Assembly: GCF_037042905.1 (NCBI RefSeq)
Contig: NC_087257.1
Location: 19,054,001-19,118,000, forward strand
Direction: 5' to 3'
Source of the DNA: Lytechinus pictus
Taxonomy: Eukaryota > Echinodermata > Echinoidea > Temnopleuroida > Toxopneustidae
Length of the DNA: 64,000 nt
In this document: piece after piece, positions 35,021 through 44,576 of the stretch
Layout of the letters: each line of letters begins with the position of its first letter
Numbering within the stretch: position 1 is the stretch's first letter
The notes under the pieces: generated by a model
Databases searched by the model: none
What the model was told of the DNA's origin: nothing
Seen by the model: the letters and a program-made list of their open reading frames with translations, nothing else
Translations under genes and position numbers: made by a program

Positions 35021-38000
35021 AGATGATGATGATTATGATGATAATGATGATGATGGTAGTGATGTTGATGATGATGATAATGGTAGTGATGATGACAGAG
35101 CTGATGATGATCACAGTTTAACACCTCTTCATCACAAAATTATTGAAAATTAAAATATTTGAATGTTGCATACAACAGAAAAGTGTCTCACATCATCTCC
35201 ATCATTTGCACACAACATGCAATATGCATTTAACTGTTTAATGAAAATAATACCTTAAATAAATACCTTAAAAATGTTCCTACCTGTTCTTTTTATATAA
35301 TTCTGATGGAATTGTCAGTGTTATGCTTTATTCATTCAAATCACCTTGTTGTTGGGATTAATGCAAAAAGAGAAAACTTAACATTCATCCATGCCAAGTA
35401 AAAAGAACATTAACCAATTGAATACCGAAATCTGTCCTGCCCATAAGATTGTGTACAGGTACCACCCGATTTCAGCAGGCAATGGGCTTTACTTGATACT
35501 CACTGATCTACTTTGAAAATCCCAGTAGAACACCAAAGCTGCAAAGGGATTCTCAGCCTAGGAAAAAAAAACATACAAAACATGAATAACTCATAACTGC
35601 TATAGTTCTACTCATTCATGAGATTTCCATGGTGATACATTGTTTTGCGGAAAAAATTATGAATATGCACGAGTCTGAAATGAATTCTAGATCACTCATG
35701 CATGTACAATGCAGAATGTTTTAAGGAGCAGGAAGGTTGCAAAATGTGCACACAGTCAGACGGCAGGTCCCAAGAAAGTGGCTTCTTTCATCCAAGTGAT
35801 ATTCATGACTTGAGATGTTTTGCATATTTAATGAGCTTGATGCGGACCAAAACACCTCTTTTCATTCGGTCATTGCTGCTCTAATTGTGCATCGAATTTC
35901 ATAAATTTGGTATCATTGTAAAGAGGAAGAATCATTTTTTCAGCTCATGTGTTTTAATTTGTTCAAAGATTTTGTAATATAGGTTAAAATTTTGATCTAA
36001 AATATGCTACAAAATAATTATTTTCACCTGACAAAAGCTGCTATTTTCACACTTTATTTTTGTTTGAGCCCAAATGATTTTTAGATCATGATAAAACTGA
36101 ATATGTATGCTTTAAAATGATATAGGTTTCAAAATAAGAATTGGTTTAATCGGGTCAAGATCACACTTTTCATTTGCCAAGTACATAAAGCAGCTTGAAA
36201 ACAAGAATACTGCACTCTGATTGGTCAAACAGATCACACACTGGCAAATTCCAACGGTTCCAGAGCCTGGGCTCATGGGAAGGTCACACTTCCCATGTGG
36301 TAATCTCCTCAAATACCCCGCGCCTGTTGTTCTGTGAACCTTATCCAGCCAATCAGAACTCTGGATTGCATGCAAGTACAAAATTTCAGAAATCTCGTCT
36401 TGTACCTTGGTGGGAAAAGTGTGATCTTGACCCGATTAAAAGGTGCCGCATATCAAGAGTGGCATTGTGAGAAAGTACAGAAGTTCAGCTTTATGTTGAT
36501 ATAGATATCATTGAGGCTCAAAATAAAAAGTTTTGCACAATTTGCAAAAGAAAACAGAGGGAGAAAATTCAGTTTTGAGGCACATTTTCAGGCCAGAAAT
36601 TTACTTATTTAACAAAATATTGTATACAAAAGAAATGACCAATATCAAAGAGTAACATTTACTCTATCTGATGGTGCAATAATATTTCATTTAACTTGAG
36701 GTTAAAACAGGTAAATTCTTAGAGAAAGAAAATCTCACGAATCACGAGATTTTGCAAGGAGGATGATTCAGCCACGAGATGATTTGGATGAATCTGGCCT
36801 TTTTGCTCATTAGCATAGGGACCTGCGGTCTGACTGCACAGGTAGATTTCATGGAGAAGAAAATTTTGAAAATAAATTTCTCACAATCTTGGTGATATGA
36901 GTAAAACTTACAATCTATAGTGGATAGCACTTCTTCAGTGACTAAAGCTTACTAATTTTTCCTCAACAAGGTTGAGATCCGATATTTCAGTCATGGGGGG
37001 GGGGGGGACACAATATTGATTTGATAGGCAATGAGCTATTTGCTCCAATAAGAGAGCTACATACATAATTTCTTCTCCACTTTAAAAATGAGAAAGGGGG
37101 CACAATAAGGGCACTATATTCCACAAGGTAATATCTGTGTAGAAATTTGGGACACAGGGAGCCATGTGTCCCGTGTCTGCTCTCAGCAAAACAGTTACAA
37201 TTATTTTGGTGCCTAATAGTGTCCAATTGTTCATGTAAGTCACAGACAAAATGTTTCATGAAGGTACCAAAACGTTTGGTCTACAAGTCAAGCAGATCTA
37301 TGGTCTAATTCTCAAATCGTATAACACCATAATGACTAAACCCACTTGGTCAAATATTCAGTTGGGCTAACTGTCATTTAGTTTCATGCCAAAAGTAGTC
37401 CAATTCCACTTTGTCTACTTACTTTTTCACACTTTTACATATCATCTAATCACATAGAATAGGTGGTATGATATCCCTTACTGAAAATTTGTTGCTATTT
37501 GATTGGTCAAGAGTCCTTCATGTGACTAATCATACTTTCACCAGAAAAAATGAAATTCATCGGAGATCAAAATAGTTCGTGACGTCAGAGTAGAATAGTT
37601 TATTTACTATTTTGCGTCCGACTGAAAACCACACAATTACTCGGGCACAACACTCACAACCGGTAAGTGGAATTATTAGAAGATCGATCTCACTAGTACA
37701 GCTGCCACGCTGCGCAACACCAAACCACCCTGAGTGATGCTTGGGAGCTGCACACAGTCTAATCAGAGCTAAGCCAATTTATATTTTGTCCAGATCATGG
37801 AGATGGGCCGATTAGGACAAGCTTACAAATATTTTTCGTTCAAACCTTAATATGGAAGTAATATAAGACAAATATACTGGTCGTTTCTTTCGAAAGTGTA
37901 GTGGAAATATTTTATCCTTGGTTGGTAATTATAGTAATTGCCGACCCAACCTCGGATAAAAATATTTCCACTATACTTTCTCTAACCCGGTATATTTGTA

Positions 38001-41000
38001 TAATAGACAGAATGGGTATAGTCTTGCTGGAACTTAGATATAAAGGGTCCACATGGTAAGTACATGTAGACGAACTGGTTGTAGATAAACTGATTAGTCC
38101 ATGTGAGATGAGATCAAAGAAAAAGTAGACAAAGTAGGTGTAGACCAAGTGGCAATCAACCTAACAATCAGCATCATATCTTGTTCCTGTTTCAAGGGTG
38201 AAAAATACTCACCAATTCTTTGCCTTTTCTGCTTTCATAGTTGGTGAAAAATCTGAATCCTGTTTTATCATATCCCTTCAATAGTACCATTCTCGCTGAT
38301 GGCCGACCATCTCTGGAAAAATATAATATGAATGAAAATACATAATTGGTGGCATATTGGATGCCTACATTTTTCAGTTAGAATATACGTTACTGCATTG
38401 ATCTTTAGATTGTGAACATAGGCATTCATTTGTGTAAGCAAAATTATGTCAGAAACAGCTAAAATATGTAAAATACAAACATTGAGTCTTGAACGTGGGT
38501 TTCACAAAGCCATTAGAGTGAGGAACCTATGTCGGAAATTTTAGTTCATGCATGCATATTCTATAAAGGAAGTTCCCACAGAAACCATAAAAGCATTGCT
38601 TAGACAGTGACAGTTGATATGTGCAATATAATAATTTTACCACATTTTACCAAGTCACCAAATTATGTGAGTTGAATGTCAAATGAGTGCATGGCAAACT
38701 CACTTGGTAGCTGTAGCAATTGTCATGGCATTTGCTTCTGTCTTGGAATTTTCGGTTGCTTCACACGCCTCCTTGAACCACTTTGTAAACTGAGTCATCG
38801 GATCCCGAGAGCTCAGATCATCTTTAACAAATGCTTGGTGTCCAGCCTGAACATAGATTTATTGAGAAAATAAATACAATAATGGCCATTACAAAGACTT
38901 GAATGATATTTGAAAACCCCAAATAAATCTTTAAGAAGAAAATGTATTTCATGATGTACAGACAATCAGGTTTTCACACTATGATTCAAGTTGTATACCT
39001 TTCTTTAGAAAAATCTCACATACCTGGGAAGGATAATGAAAATGTATTTTGAACGGGAGTAAGAGACAATAATAAAATGGCTGTTGAGACTCATTGGCGG
39101 CGGAAGCCAAAACATTTATTTAGGGGGAGAACACAAAAATTTAAGGGGGGGACGTAGGAAACAAAATTGATAAGCAAAAAAAAAAAAAAAAGTTGTCAAC
39201 AACAACAAATTTAGGGGGGGGGGGGACAGGACCCCCCCCCCCCCGCCTATGTTGAGACTTTAATTGGACTTTGACATGTATGGATCTACATGTACATACA
39301 ATATTCCATTTAGTCAGCTTAACCCTAATTCTCCCGGGGGGGGGGGGCCATTATGGCCCCCCCCTCGACAATTTTCGTGATATATCTGCTGCGCAAAATT
39401 TTTTGACCTCGCCGCTCACTGACTTTTTACTTTCAAGTCTCGCGCAAATTTTGAGCCCAAATCTGTGACGCCCGAGTACACGGTTACGACATTACGCAAC
39501 ATTATGTAAGTGCATGTCAGACCCAAAATTGCTCATAAACGTGATTTCATTTACAAATCCAATGCAAATTGTGTATTTAGCCAAAATTCATAAATGTATC
39601 ATTATTTCTACTTCTACTGATTAAACTTAATTAATTTTGCCTTGTTTATGATCAGAATTAAGTCTGGAACAATTTCCATTGAAAAAACAATAAAAAACAA
39701 AAAGTAAAAAAACAAAGAAATACATAAGAAATTCATAAAACAATAAAATACATAAGAAATTAATTTCCAAACTGAAGTTTTTTTTAATTGCAATTGTTAA
39801 GAATGCTACAAAGAATATTTTTACCAAAAATTAGCATTCTAGAAGCTTTATTTAGTGAATTAGAGCAAAAAGTATGATTTATGCATAAATTAGCATAATT
39901 AATTCATATAAAATAAAATCTCATTATTTTGGAAAATTTTACCATACAGCCTTGTAGATTACATCGCACACTACCAGCGTGCAAATTTTTGCGTCGCTCG
40001 CGCGATCGGCGGCCGAGATCTTAAGGGGGGCCATAATGGCCCCCCCCCCCCCCCCGGGAAGGACAAGAATCAAAATACCCCGGGAGAGTTAGGGTTAACT
40101 TATTAACAATTAGATTAAATGTCATCCATAAGGAATGAAGATGTAGGCCTGTAACACGATTTCATGATTTGATTTTTTTGGGGGGCCTGAATCTAGATAT
40201 TTGATTGCATTTGATTATTGTCTACAGCCGGCAATCAACGGTACTTCATCATGTTCTTTCCTTGTGGCAACCTTCATATGCATTGGTTTACGCCTTTTTT
40301 CGACAAGTCCCTCAGTGGTGTTGGATGTTTTGGACAACCAGCTTTTATTGGACCACTGGACTGCTCCTCTTGCTAGCCATTCTCTCAAGTTCGACTGCTG
40401 CCCGGTGAGTCTGTTCCATGTTTCCATTCATAGTAATCAATATCTTGGTATGAAATTCGTATTACGACAAGCAAATTTTAAATCTGGCTTGTCTTTGCTA
40501 TTGATGTTAGCTGGAGATATCAATCCAAATCCTGGACCTGCTTTAGATTCTGGTCCAAAGGATACTGGCATGAAAAACAAATCAAAATACAAGACTAAAT
40601 ATCCTTGTCAAATATGCAATAAAGCTGCCAAATGGGGCCAAGATTGTATTCAATGTGATTCTTGTAATGGTTGGTTTCATAAAGTCTGTTTGGGCATGAG
40701 TCAGGAGGTTTTTGATGCCCTTGCTAAACATGACTCTTATTCTTGGATTTGTTGTGACTGTGGAGCACCAAACTTTCATTCTTCCTTATTTATGGATGTG
40801 AGTGATATTCAAACTGATAATAGCTTTGAGATACTGAATGATTGTGATCTTGTATTGTCAAACAACGATTTACATATTGGACAACCTATCCAAACATCTA
40901 GTCCTAAATGTAAAAAAGTAAAATTTGAATTAAATGAACAGGTTAAAGCTAAACCTAAATCTAAACCAAAACCAAAGACTCGTAACCTTAAGATCCTAAA

Positions 41001-44000
41001 TGTGAACTGTCAAAGTGTACGAGCCAAGTTAGCAGGATTCCAGTGCCTCATTAATGATGAGGATGCTGATATCATTGTGGGAACTGAGTCGTGGCTCCAT
41101 TCTGGTATTGTCTCTGGTGAAATTTTCCCATCATATTACAATGTTTTTCGTAATGATAGAGATAGTGATAACCATGGTGGTGGTGTCTTTATTGCTACCA
41201 AATCTGAACTTATTGCACAGGAAGAACCTAGCCTTGATCAGCCAAACTGTGAACTTAAATGGATCAGCATACATGCGAGTGGTTCACCCCCAGTGTTTGT
41301 TGGTGCCTTTTATAGATCACAAACCACAGATTCCGAATACATTAAATTGCTTGATAATTCCTTGGTAAAAATCCCAAGACAATCATCCATATGGTTGTTG
41401 GGGGATTTTAATCTGCCAGACGTGGACTGGGAATTAAACACCTTAAAGCCCAGTGGTCGATACCCAGGTCCAAGTAATGCCATGATTGACACTGCTCAGG
41501 ATCACAATTTACAGCAAATGGTGAAGTCACCTACTAGAAACAATGCTATATTGGATCTCTGTTTTACTAACATCCCATCCTTTCTTGAAAAGGTTGATAT
41601 TAAACCAGGCATAAGTGACCATGATGTGGTCATTATTCACGCTGCTATTAAACCAAAGATGGTCAAACTTCCAAAACGAAAAGTGTATCTCTATAAGAGA
41701 GCTGAATTTACTAAGATAAATGAAGATTTGAATAAGTTATATAATCACCTCTCTGATGAAATTGTTCAGAACTCAACTGTCAACGATCTTTGGGAAAGAT
41801 TTTCAAACACCTTAAAATCATCTATGAATGTAAACATTCCATCCAAGAAAACTTCTTCCAAACCAAATGTTCCTTGGATAAACTCAACCATGAAACGTAA
41901 TATCAAGAAGAAACACAAGCTCTATAAAAGGGCCAGAAACTCAAATAATCCAGAACTTTGGAATTTGTACAAGCAATTAAGACGTAAAAATGATAGAGAC
42001 ATGAGAAAACTACGACAAGAGCATATTCGAAAAATTGGCGATTGCCTCAAGAGTGACAATTCAAAACCCTTCTGGAATTATATTAAGACTCTACGAAGAG
42101 ATGTATTTGGTGTATCTTCTCTAAAGACCGAAGGACGTGTACATTCCGATGCAAAATCCAAAGCTCAAGCACTGAATGATCAGTTCTGTTCTGTTTTCAC
42201 GCAGGAGGATCTCTCTTTTATGCCAAAATTAGACAATAGTTCTGTACCAGATATGCCAGATATTACAGTTACTGTTAAGGGTGTTGAAAAACTTCTGAAA
42301 AATCTGAAAGTTAATAAAGCTTCAGGTCCAGATAATATTCCATCTAGAGTTCTCAAGGAATGTGCTTCAAGCGTAGCACCTATCCTACAGATAATCTATC
42401 AAAAATCAATTGTAACTGGGGACTTACCCAAAGAGTGGCTTAATGCCAATGTCTCCCCTATATTCAAAAAGGGTGACAGGACACTTCCACAAAATTACAG
42501 ACCTGTCTCTTTGACTTGTATTTTATGCAAACAACTCGAACACATAATTTATACTAATATTATGCAACATTTTGATAAACACTCAATACTCTGTGAAAAT
42601 CAACATGGATTTAGAAGAGGTAGGTCTTGTGAAACTCAATTAGCTGGATTAGTAAATGACCTAGCACAGACACTCAATGATCGTGGCCGAACTGATGTCT
42701 GTATTATGGACTTCAGTAAGGCGTTCGATACTGTACCGCACAAGAGACTCTTATTGAAAATCGATAACCTTGGTATTAGAGGGAAAACCAAAGCCTGGAT
42801 TGATACTTTTCTTACTAATCGAAACCAGAGAGTTATACTGGATGGTCAAACCTCCATTGATGCTTTGGTGACCTCTGGGGTCCCGCAGGGCACAGTCCTC
42901 GGCCCTCTCCTGTTTCTTGCATATATAAACGATCTACCAGACCAAATTAATGCCAGGGTAAGGATGTTTGCCGACGATGTTATATTGTACAGAAATATTT
43001 CCTCAACTGAAGACTGTGATCTTCTTCAAAGTGACATTAACAAATTGTGTGAATGGCAAAATATCTGGCAAATGCAATTTAACACATCAAAGTGTTTTAT
43101 TATGCATGTTACACACAAGAAGAAAATCACTCCCTATAAATACCATCTAGGGAACTCTGAACTGGGCATCGTTGACAGCTATCCTTATCTAGGTGTTCAT
43201 TTGTCAAATAATTTGTCTTGGACTAATCATATTAATACAACCGTAAACAAAGCAAACAGTATACTTGGATTGTTGAAACGTAATCTATGGAATTGTTCAA
43301 CTCAAACTAAAGATATCGCCTACAAGACTCTTGTGCGGCCTAGGCTGGAATATTGTAGCTCTGTGTGGGATCCCCACCAGAAAAATCTTCAAGATAAACT
43401 TGAAAAAACTCAAAGAAGAGCAGCACGATTTGTATCTAACAAATATCAACGCACAAGTAGTGTTACTGAAATGATGAGTATTCTAAAATGGGATACTCTC
43501 CAAGACAGGAGAACAAGTAGCCGGCTCATATTTTTGTTTAAAGAAATACACAATATAACTCCATGTAATATAAATCAAATCACTTCAAAAGCATCCTCCA
43601 GGCCAACAACTAGAATAACCAGACAGTCTCATGACTTAAACTTCAATATAATCAGAGCAAATAAGGATTGCTACAAATATTCCCTCTACCCTCGTACAAT
43701 TGTAGAGTGGAATTTACTTTCTCCCACCACTAAAAATGCACCTGATCTAGCTGCATTTAAGAAACAGCTAAGCAAAAACATGTTAAAGCTAACTAAAAGA
43801 AGTATATAGCGGCAGCGATTGCATGAATGGCCTGCACGTTTATAGCCTCTTGAGGCGTTCAAGTGCAGTATTTACAAGACAAGACAAGACAAGAGTACGA
43901 GTCAGGTGTATGATCAATTAAAGCTTCATGTAACCAGAACCACAAGCTTCAAATGACTATATTTTACAATAAGGAAATAATTATTGTTCAATTTCCATGC

Positions 44001-44559
44001 CTAAAAAACATTACAATATGAAGGATTGCAATGTTACAATGTACATCTTCATATCAACAATACAATGAATCATGTCACAAATGTTTGTAATATCAACTGT
44101 TAGGTATGTATTAGAAATGAAAGGCGTTCCTGACATGGTTGTTTTTGAGGAAATGAGCTGACTGAGCAATAAGTACAACTTTAGACAGAAGGTCACCTAG
44201 AATAAGTTGAATGACACAATTACAGAGATGGTAAGGGAAAAAAAGGATCTAGGAGTTTACAAAAGAAATTACAGGCCATAACCAAAATACACACTCAAAA
44301 GCACTAATCAATGACAAAAGGTCTTGCACCAAATATTGTAAAATAAATCACGATGCTTCCTGATACTGGCCCCTGGACTGACCTTGTAGGATTTCCTCAT
44401 AGCTCCGACGTCGATGCCATTACGATCCACGGACATGGTGTCGTCGGATGATGTGCACTGCAAGCGATGAAGAGATCCTAGAACCTTTGAGGTGCAGAGA
44501 GGGAATGCTTTGTTGGCTCGTAGAAGAGAGACAAGGCTTCTTGAGCTAGAGATCACCAT
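32334..44559 (-). CDS. PNPO: Pyridoxamine 5'-phosphate oxidase (7-exon gene)
   Basis: Coding exons (minus): 44559-44383, 38846-38704, 38312-38213, 35557-35504, 34766-34638, 33701-33625, 32499-32334. They join in phase to 846 nt, 281 residues. The enzyme uses FMN and oxygen to oxidise pyridoxine or pyridoxamine phosphate to pyridoxal phosphate. Visible motifs: MRKSYK (54-59), RDPMTQF (73-79), [10 protein letters not shown] (113-122), [15 protein letters not shown] (126-140), FAALVFYW (145-152), [13 protein letters not shown] (176-188) and [13 protein letters not shown] (238-250), which carry the FMN and substrate residues of the family. The first 38 residues lack acidic residues and are rich in Ser, Leu and Arg, so an organelle-targeting leader is possible; Met42 or Met54 could be alternative starts. 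Human PNPO is 261 residues and also has seven exons. Confidence 0.93.
32500..33260. repeat. Degenerate copies of the PNPO exon 7 acceptor edge
   Basis: The plus-strand sequence ATCACTTTGAAACCA...GCAATCAATGA, which spans the start of exon 7 and its acceptor, recurs in diverged form near 32533, 32847, 32900, 33030, 33080 and 33150, often with a GTAAAGATGGTTATCAC link. A MITE at 32584-32843 interrupts the array. Confidence 0.65.
32584..32843. mobile_element. MITE, TCTTACAAAGAG family, in PNPO intron 6
   Basis: GGGACCTGTCTTACAAAG at the left is mirrored by CTTTGTAATATAGGGCCC at the right. The interior, TATGGAAAGCCAGCAACACC and GAAAAATGTGACATTG, matches the copies at 20363-20634 and 54252-54516 in outline. 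Confidence 0.75.
33343..33530 (-). pseudogene. Decayed tandem duplicate of PNPO exon 6
   Basis: Within intron 6, about 33420-33520 aligns with exon 6 (33625-33701): the TATTCCAATAGTC, GGCCTAGGAAT and CTTTCAGTTCAG blocks recur on the plus strand. The copy has in-frame stops (reads [15 protein letters not shown]) and has lost the donor. Flanking intron sequence is also duplicated (ACACCCT...CTTTGACAAATAA versus ACACCCT...CTGTGGCAAATAA). Confidence 0.8.
33625..33701 (-). CDS. PNPO: PNPO coding exon 6
   Basis: Acceptor TCTTTCGGACAG and donor GTATGT. Encodes [17 protein letters not shown] and VIPRPDY; the last two bases (TG) join the next exon to make Trp227. A decayed duplicate of this exon lies at about 33430-33520. 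Confidence 0.92.
34310..34566 (-). repeat. tRNA-derived SINE in PNPO intron 5 side (minus)
   Basis: The plus strand shows GGGATTTGAACTC (34499-34511, complement of a B box) and a CTTAACCACTACACCACACGAC block (A box complement). The head therefore resembles a tRNA with a CAT anticodon loop, but acceptor pairing is poor. The body extends down to about 34310. This family differs from the SINE at 3260. Confidence 0.6.
34638..34766 (-). CDS. PNPO: PNPO coding exon 5
   Basis: Acceptor TCGCTGCTAG and donor GTAAGT. Encodes [19 protein letters not shown] followed by [17 protein letters not shown]. Confidence 0.95.
34830..35110. repeat. (GAT)n microsatellite in PNPO intron 4
   Basis: An interrupted ATG/GAT array. 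It creates poly-His, poly-Ile, poly-Met and poly-Asp open frames on both strands, none of which is a gene. Confidence 0.95.
35504..35557 (-). CDS. PNPO: PNPO coding exon 4
   Basis: A 54-nt exon, acceptor TTTTTTTCCTAG and donor GTGAGT, encoding [18 protein letters not shown]. Confidence 0.93.
36149..36436. mobile_element. MITE with TTAA target and TCGGGTCAAGATCACACTTT ends, in PNPO intron 3
   Basis: The sequence TTTAATCGGGTCAAGATCAC, continuing as ACTTTTC, at 36145-36171 is a perfect 27-base inverted match to 36414-36440. The outermost TTAA on each side fits a TTAA target duplication. The core includes two ATTGG boxes in opposite orientation. Both strands therefore read KCDLDPIK. Confidence 0.8.
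37866..37996. repeat. Palindrome in PNPO intron 3
   Basis: ATATACTGGTCGTTTCTTTC and AAAGTGTAGTGGAAATATTT are mirrored by AAATATTTCCACTATACTTT and CCGGTATAT. The spacer is about 40 bases. Probably a MITE; ends not defined. Confidence 0.55.
38213..38312 (-). CDS. PNPO: PNPO coding exon 3
   Basis: Acceptor ATTTTTCCAG and donor GTGAGT. Encodes [15 protein letters not shown] and [15 protein letters not shown]. Confidence 0.95.
38704..38846 (-). CDS. PNPO: PNPO coding exon 2
   Basis: Acceptor CTATGTTCAG and donor GTGAGT. Encodes residues 60-106 including [17 protein letters not shown] and [11 protein letters not shown], the entry to the flavin-binding barrel. Confidence 0.92.
39092..39251. mobile_element. 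hAT-like MITE with 8-bp target duplication TTGAGACT
   Basis: A 160-bp element starting CATTGGCGGCGG and ending CCCCCCGCCTATG, with G runs near the left and C runs near the right end. TTGAGACT flanks it at 39084-39091 and 39252-39259. An 8-bp duplication with CA-TGGCG-type ends is hAT-like. In PNPO intron 1. Confidence 0.85.
39323..40094. mobile_element. piggyBac-like MITE, 772 bp, TTAA target
   Basis: The left end CCCTAATTCTCCCGGGG and right end CCCCGGGAGAGTTAGGG are inverted with one mismatch, and TTAA lies on both sides (39319-39322 and 40095-40098). CCC ends on TTAA are the piggyBac signature. GGCCATTATGGCC/GGCCATAATGGCC blocks next to long G or C runs lie inside each end. No transposase frame. 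Confidence 0.85.
40201..43809 (+). CDS. LINE ORF: 2A-like motif, PHD finger, endonuclease, reverse transcriptase
   Basis: The frame is open for 1202 codons. No ATG occurs until codon 84 (40450-40452), the likely start, giving about 1119 residues; the earlier 83 codons may be leader. Numbering from 40201: 2A-like [10 protein letters not shown] at 104-113; PHD-type zinc finger C136, C139, C152, C155, H160, C163, C184, C187; exonuclease/endonuclease/phosphatase-type nuclease with N269 (NVNCQS), E296 (GTESWL), GDFN 401-404 and SDHD 472-475; reverse transcriptase with PIFKKGDR, D837 ([10 protein letters not shown]), [14 protein letters not shown] and FADD 923-926. All catalytic residues I can see are in place and there is no frameshift, so this copy may be recently active. 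Stop TAG at 43807-43809. Confidence 0.93.
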   Translation: MIAFDYCLQPAINGTSSCSFLVATFICIGLRLFSTSPSVVLDVLDNQLLLDHWTAPLASHSLKFDCCPVSLFHVSIHSNQYLGMKFVLRQANFKSGLSLLLMLAGDINPNPGPALDSGPKDTGMKNKSKYKTKYPCQICNKAAKWGQDCIQCDSCNGWFHKVCLGMSQEVFDALAKHDSYSWICCDCGAPNFHSSLFMDVSDIQTDNSFEILNDCDLVLSNNDLHIGQPIQTSSPKCKKVKFELNEQVKAKPKSKPKPKTRNLKILNVNCQSVRAKLAGFQCLINDEDADIIVGTESWLHSGIVSGEIFPSYYNVFRNDRDSDNHGGGVFIATKSELIAQEEPSLDQPNCELKWISIHASGSPPVFVGAFYRSQTTDSEYIKLLDNSLVKIPRQSSIWLLGDFNLPDVDWELNTLKPSGRYPGPSNAMIDTAQDHNLQQMVKSPTRNNAILDLCFTNIPSFLEKVDIKPGISDHDVVIIHAAIKPKMVKLPKRKVYLYKRAEFTKINEDLNKLYNHLSDEIVQNSTVNDLWERFSNTLKSSMNVNIPSKKTSSKPNVPWINSTMKRNIKKKHKLYKRARNSNNPELWNLYKQLRRKNDRDMRKLRQEHIRKIGDCLKSDNSKPFWNYIKTLRRDVFGVSSLKTEGRVHSDAKSKAQALNDQFCSVFTQEDLSFMPKLDNSSVPDMPDITVTVKGVEKLLKNLKVNKASGPDNIPSRVLKECASSVAPILQIIYQKSIVTGDLPKEWLNANVSPIFKKGDRTLPQNYRPVSLTCILCKQLEHIIYTNIMQHFDKHSILCENQHGFRRGRSCETQLAGLVNDLAQTLNDRGRTDVCIMDFSKAFDTVPHKRLLLKIDNLGIRGKTKAWIDTFLTNRNQRVILDGQTSIDALVTSGVPQGTVLGPLLFLAYINDLPDQINARVRMFADDVILYRNISSTEDCDLLQSDINKLCEWQNIWQMQFNTSKCFIMHVTHKKKITPYKYHLGNSELGIVDSYPYLGVHLSNNLSWTNHINTTVNKANSILGLLKRNLWNCSTQTKDIAYKTLVRPRLEYCSSVWDPHQKNLQDKLEKTQRRAARFVSNKYQRTSSVTEMMSILKWDTLQDRRTSSRLIFLFKEIHNITPCNINQITSKASSRPTTRITRQSHDLNFNIIRANKDCYKYSLYPRTIVEWNLLSPTTKNAPDLAAFKKQLSKNMLKLTKRSI
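40528..40539 (+). other. 2A-like NPGP motif near the LINE protein N-terminus
   Basis: These codons read N-P-G-P and are preceded by [11 protein letters not shown]. In canonical 2A peptides (D-x-E-x-N-P-G-P) the ribosome skips the Gly-Pro bond. Here Asn replaces the conserved Glu and Pro the next residue, so activity is uncertain. From Met84 the cleaved leader would be about 29 residues, mostly hydrophobic. Confidence 0.6.
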
Positions 44560-44575
44560 GAATGTTATCCCTACT
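44383..44575 (-). CDS. PNPO: PNPO exon with start codon (coding 44559-44383)
   Basis: A good acceptor (CCCTCTAACCTGATTTTGCAG) ends at 44576, so 44575-44560 is 5' UTR and ATG is at 44559-44557. The exon ends MRKSYK before donor GTCAGT. The acceptor just before the start means at least one untranslated exon lies upstream. Confidence 0.85.
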
Positions 44576-44576
44576 C

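Larger units (their letters stand above)
40160..43896 (+). mobile_element. Near-intact CR1/L2-group LINE in PNPO intron 1, antisense to PNPO
   Basis: The element consists of the long ORF and a short 3' UTR that ends in an (ACAAG)n run at about 43874-43895, the simple-repeat 3' end typical of this LINE group. The 5' limit is uncertain, somewhere between the piggyBac-like MITE (ending 40094) and the first Met codon. No target-site duplication was identified by eye. Confidence 0.8.

Noticed and set aside
34756..35124. Long open frames of His, Ile, Met or Asp on both strands
   Set aside because: They are translations of a (GAT)n microsatellite inside a PNPO intron; all frames of the repeat are open.
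36112..36470. Open frames on opposite strands sharing KCDLDPIK
   Set aside because: Both arise from the perfect 27-base terminal inverted repeats of a MITE.
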